Under the pieces are notes generated by a model, which made no database searches, was not told where the DNA came from, and saw nothing but the letters and a program-made list of their open reading frames with translations. From Spartobacteria bacterium UBA695 (GTDB taxonomy: Bacteria > Verrucomicrobiota > Verrucomicrobiia > Chthoniobacterales > Chthoniobacteraceae), in the NCBI GenBank assembly GCA_002298145.1, contig DBMP01000013.1, positions 496,001 to 560,000 of the forward strand: 64,000 bases of DNA. The letters are read 5' to 3'. Both the position numbers and the translations under genes were made by a program. Below, piece by piece: positions 17,801-24,835 of this stretch. Each line of letters opens with the position of its first letter. The first letter of the stretch is position 1.

Positions 17801-17911
17801 TTCGTGGTGCCCGCCATCTATATGCTCCTGGCCAAGAACCGCAAGGGGCGCCCCGCCGACGCGGAGCGCGACGAGAAGCCGGAGAGCGATCTGGAGCTGG
17901 CGGAGGTCTAA
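14828..17911 (+). CDS. RND-family multidrug efflux permease (AcrB/MexF-like)
   Basis: A 1027-residue inner-membrane proton/drug antiporter of the hydrophobe/amphiphile efflux family. The N-terminus FIRRPVVATVISLLILLAG is typical. The twelve membrane segments and two periplasmic loops are all present. The proton-relay segment VGLVVDDAIVVVENVERHL (about residues 397-415) carries the two conserved aspartates, and the second half has LIAKNGILIVEFAN. Normal length. Unusually, no membrane-fusion protein or outer-membrane channel gene is next to it; the only partner is marR. It must borrow an adaptor and channel encoded elsewhere, or work without them. The substrate is unknown. Confidence 0.94.
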   Translation: MNLTDLFIRRPVVATVISLLILLAGIQATRILNVRQYPKSDIAVVSVTTTYVGANADLVRGFITTPLERVIASSDGIDYIESTSAQGQSTILVHLKLNYDTSAALTQIQSKVAQVRNDLPSDAQEPVIDLQTSDDRFASMYLAFSSNDLDQNQITDYLTRVVQPKLTAVSGVQRADILGARTFAMRIWLKPDRMAALNVSPTEARNALAANNYLSALGATKGSMISVNLVANTDLKTPEEFAQLVIKESNGAIVRLKDIADVALGAENYDSDVRFDGKKATFMGIWVLPTANSLDVIKAVRAELPAIRAQMPAGMSVDIPHDSTEYIQDAIHEVWGTLLETLLLVVIIIFLFLGTVRSILIPVVAIPISLIGAAFLMLIFGFTINLLTLLAIVLSVGLVVDDAIVVVENVERHLQEGKTPFNAAIQGARELLGPIIAMSITLAAVYAPIGIQGGLTGALFREFAFTLAGAVVVSGVVAITLSPMMSSKLLRAGDSHKGYAGWINARFDRLRDAYRGSLSNTLRWQPVTLALFLLILLPLPVFFLMSPKELAPKEDQGIVFGVAQASPNSTIEQTALYTEQAFNLFQTFPETAHVFQITQPTQGFAGMVAKPWSQRKRTMQAMEHEVRAKAAGIAGINLITMTPAALPGSSSFPVEIVLSTTAEPKQLLEFADQLVTEAMASGLYFFADTDLKFDQPQAEVVFDRDKVASLGLNLSQVGADLGTMLGGNYVNRFSIQGRSYKVIPQVKRGERLNTDQLKDFYVSGPNGKLVQLSTFANLRQTTEPRSLNRFQQLNSARIQGVIPPGVPLDRALKLIEEKAAKILPKGFTIDYAGEARQLRVEGNKMNVTLGLALILIFLVLAAQFESFRDPFIILLGSVPLALSASLLFTFLGFTSINIYSQIGLITLVGLIAKNGILIVEFANALQEEGRTKLEAIVEGAATRLRPILMTSTATVVGHLPLVFAKGPGAGSRNSIGIVLVSGMLIGTVFTLFVVPAIYMLLAKNRKGRPADAERDEKPESDLELAEV

Positions 17912-18190
17912 CGCCGGTCGTGCGCCTTCGGCAAGAAGGGAAACGAAGTTTCCAGCAAGAGGTGCAGGAGGCGAAGCCTCTTGCCGGAGGGTTTGGGAGG
18001 CAGCGCCTCCCTTCTCTGGTGGTAAGGCGGGTTTCACCCCTCATCGCAGAGCGGCGCTTCCCGCTTCACTGCCGTGCTTTATTTGCGAAAATCCCGCCTT
18101 GCCGCCCCGAAAAGAGCGCAGCGATTTTTCGGGGACGGGCCACCCCAAGACGTAGCGGGACCGTGATACTGGCTTCCATCGCCAGTCATC
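17912..18190. other. non-coding hairpin-rich region after the RND gene
   Basis: No credible gene. It holds several perfect hairpins, including GGAAAC-gaa-GTTTCC (17939-17953) and GGGAGGC-agc-GCCTCCC (17995-18011), and the first copy of the 40-bp repeat. The hairpins could end transcription of the pump operon, but none has a good T-run. Confidence 0.6.
18095..18134. repeat. 40-bp direct repeat, copy 1
   Basis: The 40 bases from CGCCTTGCCGCCCCG to CGATTTTTCGGGG are identical to those at 19232-19271, in the same orientation. Each copy contains a stem, CCCCGAAAA against TTTTTCGGGG. The two copies bracket the secreted-protein gene and a pseudogene. Confidence 0.9.
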
Positions 18191-18934
18191 TTATCTGCCA
18201 GTAATATTTGCCAAAACTTGCGCCGCCTCGGCCGGTATATGTTTGTCCTCCGAGGATGTGGGAACCAACTTGGCGCTTGCGTTCTTTGGCAATTCGATGC
18301 CCGTGGGAGTCACCTTGCTTTCGGTCAGTATTTCCCCGACAAGATTCTTCGTGTCCCATAGTTTTGGGAATACGATGCGGTGGTAGAATTTCAGGATGTC
18401 ACCTTTTTCCCAACCGTAGGTAATGGTCAGAACACCGCGGTTGTCGCGGTCTGATTCGTAGGCGGGATAAACTGCCTTCAGAGCGCTATCGACAATCGGC
18501 AATGTCATTACATCCGGCAGACACTTGTCATCCATCGTCCGATCATATTTGGGGTTGCGAACCGCACCGTGGGCGGTAATGACGCTTCCGTCACGCAACG
18601 ATAATACCCACACATTCCATGCGTAATGGCCGTAATGGTTATCGACAGCCACATATTTACCCGACGGACTCCAGTAAACCGAGCTGAAGTAGCTTTCGAA
18701 TGGATAGCGGGCAATTTCTTTGCCGCGCCGCCTGAGTATCAGCCACTGCTTGTCAGCCCAGGACACCGTTGCCGAAAGCGTATAATTGCCTGAAGGAGAC
18801 CTCTTCGTGGAATATTCACCTTCCGCAGCGATGGCATCGGCGCGTTGGTCGGCGAGGCGGTCGGCGCGTGCGGTGATGCCGTTTGCGAGCAATATTGCAA
18901 ACAGACAAGCCTTCATCTTTTTGCCGAATCTCAT
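18191..18934 (-). CDS. secreted protein with WD40/TolB-like segments
   Basis: A 247-residue protein with a short signal peptide (KACLFAILLANGITARA). Two SPSGxY segments (SPSGNYTLS and SPSGKYVAVDN) resemble the start of WD40/TolB-type beta-propeller blades, but only two are evident and I cannot assign a family. Its codon use is visibly richer in A/T than its neighbours, and it lies between two identical 40-bp repeats, so it may have been acquired by transfer. The start may also be the Met at 18916. Function unknown. Confidence 0.65.
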   Translation of the reverse strand: MRFGKKMKACLFAILLANGITARADRLADQRADAIAAEGEYSTKRSPSGNYTLSATVSWADKQWLILRRRGKEIARYPFESYFSSVYWSPSGKYVAVDNHYGHYAWNVWVLSLRDGSVITAHGAVRNPKYDRTMDDKCLPDVMTLPIVDSALKAVYPAYESDRDNRGVLTITYGWEKGDILKFYHRIVFPKLWDTKNLVGEILTESKVTPTGIELPKNASAKLVPTSSEDKHIPAEAAQVLANITGR

Positions 18935-18961
18935 AAATTTAATAAATCCACGGCGCTCATA

Positions 18962-19231
18962 CTACTGCCAGAGCACCATATCGACTGGGATTACCCATTT
19001 GGCTTCCTGCCCCACGGTTGTCCAGGGATTGGGGTTCGCCATTTCCTGGTCGTTCCATAATTTTTCAAATTTGAACAGGCGCGGGTTCGAAATTGATCCC
19101 AATGGCTTCAGAGGGGAAGTAAATTTTGAGCCAATACTGGTGGCCGGAAGGTCGGTGATCGACTCGGGGGATGTTCACCGCACTGTCGGAACCGGTGTAT
19201 TCCGTAATGGTAATCTGGCCCGGCTTGTGTT
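18962..19231 (-). pseudogene. BspA-like leucine-rich-repeat protein, 3' remnant
   Basis: The minus strand encodes GQITITEYTGSDSAVNIP in one frame and, after a slip at a run of five G (19166-19170), ESITDLPATSIGS in the next. Joined, they match the repeat pattern of BspA-like LRR surface proteins (ITITxYTGSxxAVxIPxxIxxLPxTSIG). The second frame runs on to a TAG at 18962, ending WVIPVDMVLWQ. The 5' part is missing: the coding signal stops where copy 2 of the 40-bp repeat begins. Frameshift plus truncation mark it as dead. The C-terminal tail itself is not recognised. Confidence 0.6.
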
Positions 19232-19271
19232 CGCCTTGCCGCCCCGAAAAGAGCGCAGCGATTTTTCGGGG
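19232..19271. repeat. 40-bp direct repeat, copy 2
   Basis: Identical to 18095-18134. It directly abuts the truncated end of the BspA-like remnant, which suggests that insertion or recombination at the repeat removed the 5' part of that gene. Confidence 0.9.
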
Positions 19272-19549
19272 CTCCGGGGGTTCTTGGATAAGCGCCTGAG
19301 GCGCTTGGCGGATTCGCTTCGCGCTCCATACGGGGGCAAGGCGGGCGTGGATGCTTTTTGGGAAGCTTCGGATTTTTTGGGGCCCGCTTTGCCGATGGTT
19401 TTGGATTCCGGGGCTCCGCCCCAGTCCCCGGCAAGGGGCTTGCGCCTTGCATCCCGTGGAAACTGCGTTTCCTTTAAAAGGTATACCAGTGCTTTAGGGG
19501 AAAACCCGGGGCTTGATCCCGGAGGCCAAAGGGCCCACATTTGATCCTT
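19272..19549. other. non-coding hairpin-rich region before the pseudouridine synthase gene
   Basis: No credible gene. It has short palindromes such as GGAAAC-tgc-GTTTCC (19458-19472), like the one at 17939, and GCGCCTGAGGCGC (19291-19303). A long minus-strand open frame here is a by-product of GC-rich low-complexity sequence. Confidence 0.55.
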
Positions 19550-20686
19550 ATGCGTATTAACCGATTTTTGGCTTCGGCGGGGCTCGGCTCGCGGCGGAGT
19601 TGTGAAGAGCTGATCCTCGCCGGGCAGGTGACGATCAACGGAGTGGCGTGCGAAAGCCTCGCCACGACGGTCGAGCCATCCGATGTGGTCAAGGTCGGTA
19701 ATCGCGTGCTGCACACCTCCGCGCCGATGACGATTGTCATCAACAAGCCGCCGGGAGTCCTCTGCACGGCCTCGGATACCCACGCTCGCCAGACGGTGTT
19801 CGATCTGCTCCCGCCCCGTACGCCGCGCCTTTTTCACGTGGGCCGTCTCGACATGGAGAGCGAGGGGCTCCTTATTCTGACCAACGACGGCGATCTTTCC
19901 CTCAAGCTGACCCACCCGCGCTACAAAGTTTCCAAGGAATACGAGGTGGTGCTTAATCACCCTTTCGACGTTGAACTGGTGCCCAAGCTGCTCCATGGCA
20001 TGAGCCTGGAGGAGGGCTGGGCCAAGGCGGAGGCGGTCTACAAGCTCGCGCCGAACAAGGTCAAGGTGGTGCTGCGCCAGGGGCTCAAGCGCCAGATTCG
20101 CAACATGTTTTACACGCTCGGTTACGAAGTCGTCAAACTGGTGCGCACGCGCATCGGGCCGCTCACCCTCGGCGACATGCCACCGGGCGCCTTCCGGGCG
20201 GTGACGCATGCGGAGATCGACGCTTTGCTCGAAGAGGGGGCCAAGACGGCTGCCGAAACTCCGGAACGCCCACGGCGCGCTTACAAGCCGCGTCCGGCTT
20301 ATGGGCACGGAGGAAAGGGGGGCCCAGGAGGCCATGGACGCGAAGAACGGCCTTCTAAAGAGCGCCGTTTCTCGGATGAGCGGCCTCTCCGTCATGAATC
20401 GCGGGAACCGGAACGCTCCGGCGAAAGAAGGCCCTTCGGGGCGCGCCCCGGTGCTTCGCGCGGAGGGAAGGCGAAGGTGGAGGAAATTCCATTCGTGCCC
20501 CGGTCCCGGCGTGCTGATGCGAAGCCGGAGGGGGACGCCTGGGAGCGCAAGCCCCGGACGGTCGAGCACAAGCCTTGGCTTAAGAAGAAGCATACGGGCG
20601 CTGAACACGGCGGCCCCAAAGCTGCCCACGGGCCCAAGAAGCCCCATCCGTTTGCGAAGTTCGCGCGGCGGGAGCGGGATTTCTAG
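19550..20686 (+). CDS. RluB/RsuA-family rRNA pseudouridine synthase with long basic tail
   Basis: A 378-residue protein. An N-terminal S4 RNA-binding domain (about residues 1-60) is followed by the pseudouridine synthase domain. The catalytic aspartate is Asp101 in GRLDMESEGLL, the family signature. RluB-type enzymes act on 23S rRNA and RsuA on 16S; the sequence does not decide which. From about residue 235 the tail is low-complexity and rich in Lys, Arg, Pro and Gly (for example RRAYKPRPAYGHGGKG), likely disordered and RNA-binding. The ATG at 19550 is chosen over an in-frame TTG three codons earlier because MRINRFLASAG is the normal start. Confidence 0.93.
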   Translation: MRINRFLASAGLGSRRSCEELILAGQVTINGVACESLATTVEPSDVVKVGNRVLHTSAPMTIVINKPPGVLCTASDTHARQTVFDLLPPRTPRLFHVGRLDMESEGLLILTNDGDLSLKLTHPRYKVSKEYEVVLNHPFDVELVPKLLHGMSLEEGWAKAEAVYKLAPNKVKVVLRQGLKRQIRNMFYTLGYEVVKLVRTRIGPLTLGDMPPGAFRAVTHAEIDALLEEGAKTAAETPERPRRAYKPRPAYGHGGKGGPGGHGREERPSKERRFSDERPLRHESREPERSGERRPFGARPGASRGGKAKVEEIPFVPRSRRADAKPEGDAWERKPRTVEHKPWLKKKHTGAEHGGPKAAHGPKKPHPFAKFARRERDF

Positions 20687-20829
20687 AGGGGGCGCTTGTT
20701 GTCGACAGAAGGGTGAAGTTCAACTTCCCCCCCTCGTTACAAATCTCCAGATTCGTAACGTTCTTGTCTGGGAATCTCTGATTCCATAGCCGTACGGAAC
20801 GAATCAGGAGATTCGCAGACAGCTTTGCA

Positions 20830-20851
20830 TTCCCAATCTGGAGATTGGGAA
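20830..20851. repeat. dispersed palindrome, copy 1
   Basis: A 22-bp near-perfect palindrome, TTCCCAATCT-gg-AGATTGGGAA, followed by CGAGG. The same core and flank occur at 24491-24512. The preceding bases (20735-20825) hold degenerate relatives (aaatctccagattcg, gaatcaggagattcg), so this is a small nest of the element downstream of the hisB gene. Confidence 0.85.
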
Positions 20852-20904
20852 CGAGGCAAAACGAGTCAAATGAGCCTGGTGTGCACCGCTGGCTTTGCTG
20901 TGGG

Positions 20905-21492
20905 CTACAGCGTTCCCTTGGTGCTGGGGACGCCCTGGACGCGTGGGTCGATCTGGACGGCTTGGTCGATGGCTTTGGCCAAGGCCTTGAAGATGGCCTC
21001 GGACATGTGGTGGGCGTCGCGACCGTAGAGGATCTCCGCGTGCAGGTTCACTCCGGCGTGGACGGAGAAGGCGCGCAGGAATTCTTCCACCAGTTGGAAG
21101 GGGAAGTGGCCGATCGGGTCCACGCTCTTGGGCACGCGGTATTCCAGGAACGGCCGTCCGCTGAAGTCGATGACGACTCGGGCGAGGGTCTCGTCCATGG
21201 GGAGGTAGGCCCAGCCGTAGCGCCGGATGCCCCGTTTGTCCCCCAGCGCCTGGGTAAAGGCTTTGCCCAGGCTGATGCCGACGTCTTCCACTGTGTGGTG
21301 GTAATCCACCTCGATGTCGCCATCCGCCTGTACCGTCAGGTCCACCAGGCTGTGGCGCGCGAAGAGCGTCAGCATGTGGTCGAAGAACGGGATCTTGGTC
21401 GAGCACGTGCTTTCCCCGTGCCCATCCACGTTGAGCTGGATGGAGATGCGGGTTTCGGCGGTGTTGCGTTCGACGGTGGCGGTGCGGCTCAT
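20905..21492 (-). CDS. hisB: imidazoleglycerol-phosphate dehydratase
   Basis: A 195-residue single-domain IGPD that dehydrates imidazole glycerol phosphate in histidine synthesis. The two manganese-binding motifs are present: HHTVED (residues 65-70) and HHMSEA (161-166). The earlier DGHG and FFDHML segments are also conserved. It lacks the histidinol-phosphatase domain found in the bifunctional enteric form. No other his gene is nearby. It lies 19 bases after a secreted-protein gene on the same strand and is probably co-transcribed with it. Confidence 0.97.
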   Translation of the reverse strand: MSRTATVERNTAETRISIQLNVDGHGESTCSTKIPFFDHMLTLFARHSLVDLTVQADGDIEVDYHHTVEDVGISLGKAFTQALGDKRGIRRYGWAYLPMDETLARVVIDFSGRPFLEYRVPKSVDPIGHFPFQLVEEFLRAFSVHAGVNLHAEILYGRDAHHMSEAIFKALAKAIDQAVQIDPRVQGVPSTKGTL

Positions 21493-21511
21493 GGTTGAGG
21501 TGTGAGGAAGG

Positions 21512-22660
21512 TTATTTTTTGCCCTTTTTATCTTTGCCGTCCTGCTCGGGGCTGGCCGCGGGCGTTGGGGTGGGAGTGGGTTTGGGCTTTTTCAGCAGGG
21601 CTACCTGGGCGCTCAGTTCCCGGGCCTTTTCGTTGGCGGGCCAGAGTTTCCCGGCTTCGTTGAGCTTGGAGGCGGCGTCATTGAGTTTCTTGTCGGAGAC
21701 GGCCGTTTCGGCTTCCTGGGTGAGGTTGATGCTGGAGCGCATGTTGGCCAAGGGGAGGGCGGCGAGGCGGGTCTTTTCGGCGCTGTAGGTGGACTTGAAG
21801 GCTTCGAAGCTCTTGGGGGCTTTGTCCAGAAGCGGCTTCCATTTGAGGGCGTCGTTCTTGGAGGCGGCGGCCAGCGCTTGTTCGGCGGCGGCGACCTGGC
21901 TCTTCCAGGCCTGGATCATCTGGCTCTTCTGCGGCTCGGGGACGTAGTTGATGTTGGCGTTGAACTGCGCTTCCTGGTTTTTCCCGACGGCTTGCAGGCG
22001 GTCGGCCTCGGCGGCGGCGGCGGGCAGGGTGTTCTGGGCGAGTTCGACGGCTTCGGGGTAGACCTGGGCGCCGGGGTAGTCTTTTTCAAGAAGGGCGAAG
22101 GTGTTGAGCGCGCCGATGAAGTCGCGGCGGGCGGCCTGCGCTTTCATCTGGCCCAGGCGCATCGCCGCGCCGAGCTGATATTTGTTTTTCTCGGCTTCCT
22201 CGGCGGTGTACCAGCGGTTATCCCACTTGAGCTCGCCCGCTTTGACGCGCTCTTCCTCGGCTTTGAGCGTGTCGAGCATGGTCTGGACGGCTGGGGCGTG
22301 TTCGCTGGAGGCGTGTTCGCGCAGGAAGGCTTCGAGCGGTTTCTCAAGAGCCGGGTAGGCGCTGGCGGCGAAGGAATACGGACCTACGCTGTAGGATTTG
22401 AGGGTTTCGAAAAGCTGCGAGTCGGCTGTGGTCTTGGAAAAGCTTTCCAGGTCGGCCTTGGCAAAGGTCTTTTCGTCGGTGATGCCGGCGGCCACGATAA
22501 CGTCCATGACGACTTCGGTGTCACTTTCCCGAAGGATTTTGCCGCTGTAAGACTCGCCGGATTTCAGCTTGACCGTGTCGGCCAAGGTGGAGGAGAGAAG
22601 CGCTCCGGCGGTAATAAGTACGAGGAGGGTGGGGGAAGATACCTTCATAAAGCTGGGCAA
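21512..22660 (-). CDS. secreted repeat protein, PTPDL-like
   Basis: A 382-residue protein with a signal peptide (VLITAGALLSSTLA). After a short SH3-like strand segment (VKLKSGESYSGKILRESDTEVVM), the rest is helical and Ala/Lys/Glu-rich with TPR-like spacing. The segment NRWYTAEEAEKNKYQL resembles the domain seen in secreted Verrucomicrobia and Planctomycetes proteins. The C-terminus is a Pro/Thr tail (PKPTPTPTPAAS) ending in Lys. It has no catalytic motif. Start could also be the Met at 22648. First gene of a pair with hisB. The role is unknown; a periplasmic scaffold is plausible. Confidence 0.7.
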   Translation of the reverse strand: MPSFMKVSSPTLLVLITAGALLSSTLADTVKLKSGESYSGKILRESDTEVVMDVIVAAGITDEKTFAKADLESFSKTTADSQLFETLKSYSVGPYSFAASAYPALEKPLEAFLREHASSEHAPAVQTMLDTLKAEEERVKAGELKWDNRWYTAEEAEKNKYQLGAAMRLGQMKAQAARRDFIGALNTFALLEKDYPGAQVYPEAVELAQNTLPAAAAEADRLQAVGKNQEAQFNANINYVPEPQKSQMIQAWKSQVAAAEQALAAASKNDALKWKPLLDKAPKSFEAFKSTYSAEKTRLAALPLANMRSSINLTQEAETAVSDKKLNDAASKLNEAGKLWPANEKARELSAQVALLKKPKPTPTPTPAASPEQDGKDKKGKK

Positions 22661-22769
22661 TTAAAGCGAACTTGGGCTTCGGGCGCAAGCATAGTTCCAG
22701 TCAGGGGGGAGGGGTGAGAAAATGAATCCTTTGCTTTGAAATGGATAATAGCTTAAGTTCCCCCTCCGC

Positions 22770-23654
22770 GTGAAAATCGATCCCTCACTTCACCAGGCCC
22801 GGAAACCTGACTGGCTCAAAGTCCGGTTTCCTTCCAGCCCCGTCTTTCATTCCACCAAGAACTTGGTTGCTGATCTGCACCTTACCACGGTGTGCGAGGA
22901 GGCCCAGTGTCCCAACCGATGGGAGTGTTGGAGCGCGGGTACGGCGACCTTCATGATCGCGGGGGAACGGTGTACGCGCGCCTGCGGGTTCTGCGCGGTG
23001 GATACGGCGAAGCCTTTTCCGCTCGATCCCGATGAGCCTCGCCGGGTGGCGGAGGCGATTTCCCGGCTTAAGCTGCGGCACATTGTGGTGACTTCCGTGA
23101 CGCGCGATGACCTGGAGGACGGCGCGGCGGAACATTTTGCCCAGACGATCCGGGCCGTGCGGGCGGTGGACCCGGCGATTATTATCGAGGTGCTCACGCC
23201 GGACTTCAACGGCCGCGAGGCGTCGCTCCAGACCGTGGCCGACGCTGCACCGAACGTTTTTAATCACAACCTGGAGACCGTTGAGCGGCTTACCCCGCTG
23301 GTGCGCTCCCGGGCCCAGTACCGCCTTTCTCTGGAGGTGCTGCGGCGCTTCCGCGAGATCGCCCCCGGCATCCCGACCAAGAGCGGCTTGATGCTCGGTC
23401 TGGGGGAGGAGGAGCCGGAGATCCTCGCCGCTCTGGATGACCTGCGCGCGGCGGGGGTGGAAATTCTGACGCTGGGCCAGTACCTGCGCCCCTCGCCCAA
23501 ACATCTTCCCGTGGTGGCCTATATTCACCCGGATAAATTTAAGGAGTACAAGGAGATCGCTTTCCAGAAGGGGTTCGTCCATGTCTCTAGCGGCCCGCTG
23601 GTTCGCAGTTCCTACCATGCGGCCGAGTTCAACCCGAAAACCCCACAATCGTAA
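22770..23654 (+). CDS. lipA: lipoyl synthase
   Basis: A 294-residue radical SAM enzyme that inserts two sulfurs into octanoyl groups on lipoyl domains. The auxiliary cluster motif has Cys42, Cys47 and Cys53 (CEEAQCPNRWEC), the radical SAM cluster Cys68, Cys72 and Cys75 (CTRACGFC), and the C-terminal RSSYHA serine ligand is kept. The start is GTG at 22770: no in-frame ATG lies before the first conserved region. No lipB is adjacent. A glycosyltransferase gene follows after 22 bases. Confidence 0.96.
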   Translation: MKIDPSLHQARKPDWLKVRFPSSPVFHSTKNLVADLHLTTVCEEAQCPNRWECWSAGTATFMIAGERCTRACGFCAVDTAKPFPLDPDEPRRVAEAISRLKLRHIVVTSVTRDDLEDGAAEHFAQTIRAVRAVDPAIIIEVLTPDFNGREASLQTVADAAPNVFNHNLETVERLTPLVRSRAQYRLSLEVLRRFREIAPGIPTKSGLMLGLGEEEPEILAALDDLRAAGVEILTLGQYLRPSPKHLPVVAYIHPDKFKEYKEIAFQKGFVHVSSGPLVRSSYHAAEFNPKTPQS

Positions 23655-23676
23655 GCCTCGAACCTTGCCGCTCCGA

Positions 23677-24345
23677 ATGTCGTCTGAAGATCCAAAAATC
23701 GCCGCTTTAATTCCCGCATTCCGCGAAGGCCGCCACATTGGCGAAGTCGTCCAACGGGTCCTCGCTTTGCTTAATACGGTGCTGGTGGTCGATGACGGCT
23801 CTCCAGATGATACCGCGCGCGCGGCCCGGGAGGCCGGGGCCGAGGTGATCGTGCATGAAAAGAATGCCGGGAAGGGGGCTGCGATCAAGACCGGCTTTAA
23901 GGTGCTGATGGAGAGGGGTTTCGATTACGTGATCATCCTGGATGGCGACGGCCAGCATTTGCCCGAGGAGATCGGGCGCTTCGTGACGGCTGCCAGGGGG
24001 GGCTGGGAGCTCTATGTCGGCAACCGGATGCAGGAGACTAAGCGGATGCCTCTGGTGCGCAAGCTGACGAATGTTTTCATGTCATGGGGGATCAGCCGCC
24101 TCTGCAGGCAGCCCATACCGGATACTCAGTGCGGTTTCCGGATGGTTCACCGGACGCTGATTCCGAGCCTCTTCTGCGAGAGTAATGCCTACGATTACGA
24201 GACGGAGATGCTCCTCATCGCGGCTCGCAAGGGGTGCCGGATCGGGAATGTGCCGGTTTCGACGGTTTACGCGGATGAGACCAGCAAGATCCATCCGCTG
24301 CGCGATGGGTTGCGGTTTTTGAGGCTGCTGACCCGGCAGCCGTAG
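23677..24345 (+). CDS. family 2 glycosyltransferase (DPM synthase-like)
   Basis: A 222-residue GT-A fold enzyme. VVDDGSPDDT (about residues 38-47) binds the nucleotide and DGDGQH (89-94) holds the metal-binding DXD. It has no membrane segment at the C-terminus, so it is shorter than GtrB/ArnC types. By sequence it resembles dolichol-phosphate mannose synthases and polyprenyl-phosphate glycosyltransferases. The ATG at 23677 is chosen: the frame is open further upstream into lipA but has no family similarity there. Probably co-transcribed with lipA, though the functions are unrelated. Confidence 0.85.
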   Translation: MSSEDPKIAALIPAFREGRHIGEVVQRVLALLNTVLVVDDGSPDDTARAAREAGAEVIVHEKNAGKGAAIKTGFKVLMERGFDYVIILDGDGQHLPEEIGRFVTAARGGWELYVGNRMQETKRMPLVRKLTNVFMSWGISRLCRQPIPDTQCGFRMVHRTLIPSLFCESNAYDYETEMLLIAARKGCRIGNVPVSTVYADETSKIHPLRDGLRFLRLLTRQP

Positions 24346-24384
24346 ATCTGAGTAATACGCTTTACACAGACAAAAGGCATTAAG

Positions 24385-24432
24385 GTTCACGCAAAGACGC
24401 AAAGGCGCAAAGAAGAGACGCACCTGCTTTCT
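24385..24432. repeat. GCAAAG-type intergenic motif
   Basis: A tract reading cacgcaaagacgcaaaggcg and then caaagaagagacgcacctgc. It resembles the tract at 9420-9470 and looks like a dispersed non-coding motif. Confidence 0.4.
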
Positions 24433-24488
24433 TTGACGTAAGGGGCCTGGGGATTTCTCGGTTCCCTCCACGGTTGCGAACACACTGG

Positions 24489-24514
24489 CGTTCCCAATCT
24501 GGAGATTGGGAACG
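24489..24514. repeat. dispersed palindrome, copy 2
   Basis: A 26-bp palindrome, CGTTCCCAATCT-gg-AGATTGGGAACG, near-perfect. The 22-bp core is identical to 20830-20851, and the flank CGAGG is also shared. Confidence 0.88.
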
Positions 24515-24536
24515 AGGAGGGAGGCGGCGCGCCAGT

Positions 24537-24830
24537 TTAGGCTTCCGCTTTGGGCTGCTTCGGCTTGGGGCGGTAGAAGACGGCGACGTGGCCGACGATT
24601 TGGAGCAGGGCGCTGCCGGTGGTTTCGGCGATTTTGGCCGCGAGCTCTTTTTTCTCCTCTTTGAAGTCGGAGAACTTGATTTTGATGAGCTCGCGCAGGG
24701 CCAGTTCGCGGTCTACTTCGGCCAGGAAGGATGCGGAGAGGCCTTGGTGGCCTACTTTGAGGGTGGCTTCAAGGCGTTGGGCCGTCCCTTTCAGGCGGCG
24801 ACGGTCGGCGGGTGTGAGTGTCGGTTCCAA
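24537..24830 (-). CDS. yhbY: YhbY/CRM-domain RNA-binding protein
   Basis: A 97-residue single CRM domain. It starts LTPADRRRLKGTAQRLEATLKVG, the usual N-terminal helix, and has the GxxG-like loop in KVGHQGLSASF and the strand SALLQIVGHVAVFYR. YhbY proteins bind pre-50S ribosomes. It follows the coiled-coil TPR gene by 5 bases, so the two are probably co-transcribed. The lysine/proline tail is short. Confidence 0.9.
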   Translation of the reverse strand: MEPTLTPADRRRLKGTAQRLEATLKVGHQGLSASFLAEVDRELALRELIKIKFSDFKEEKKELAAKIAETTGSALLQIVGHVAVFYRPKPKQPKAEA

Positions 24831-24835
24831 AGGTG

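Noticed and set aside
16424..18037. A 537-codon open frame opposite the RND gene
   Set aside because: It mirrors the RND codon pattern, is highly charged with no motif, and the RND protein is clearly real.
18095..19271. An insertion sequence
   Set aside because: The 40-bp repeats are direct, not terminal inverted repeats, and the gene between them has no transposase features.
19175..20647. A 490-codon minus-strand frame across the pseudouridine synthase gene
   Set aside because: Antisense to a clear gene; the part past it (19175-19549) is repeat-derived low-complexity sequence.
20735..20851. A CRISPR array
   Set aside because: The repeats near 20735-20851 are palindromic and degenerate, with no regular spacing or spacers.
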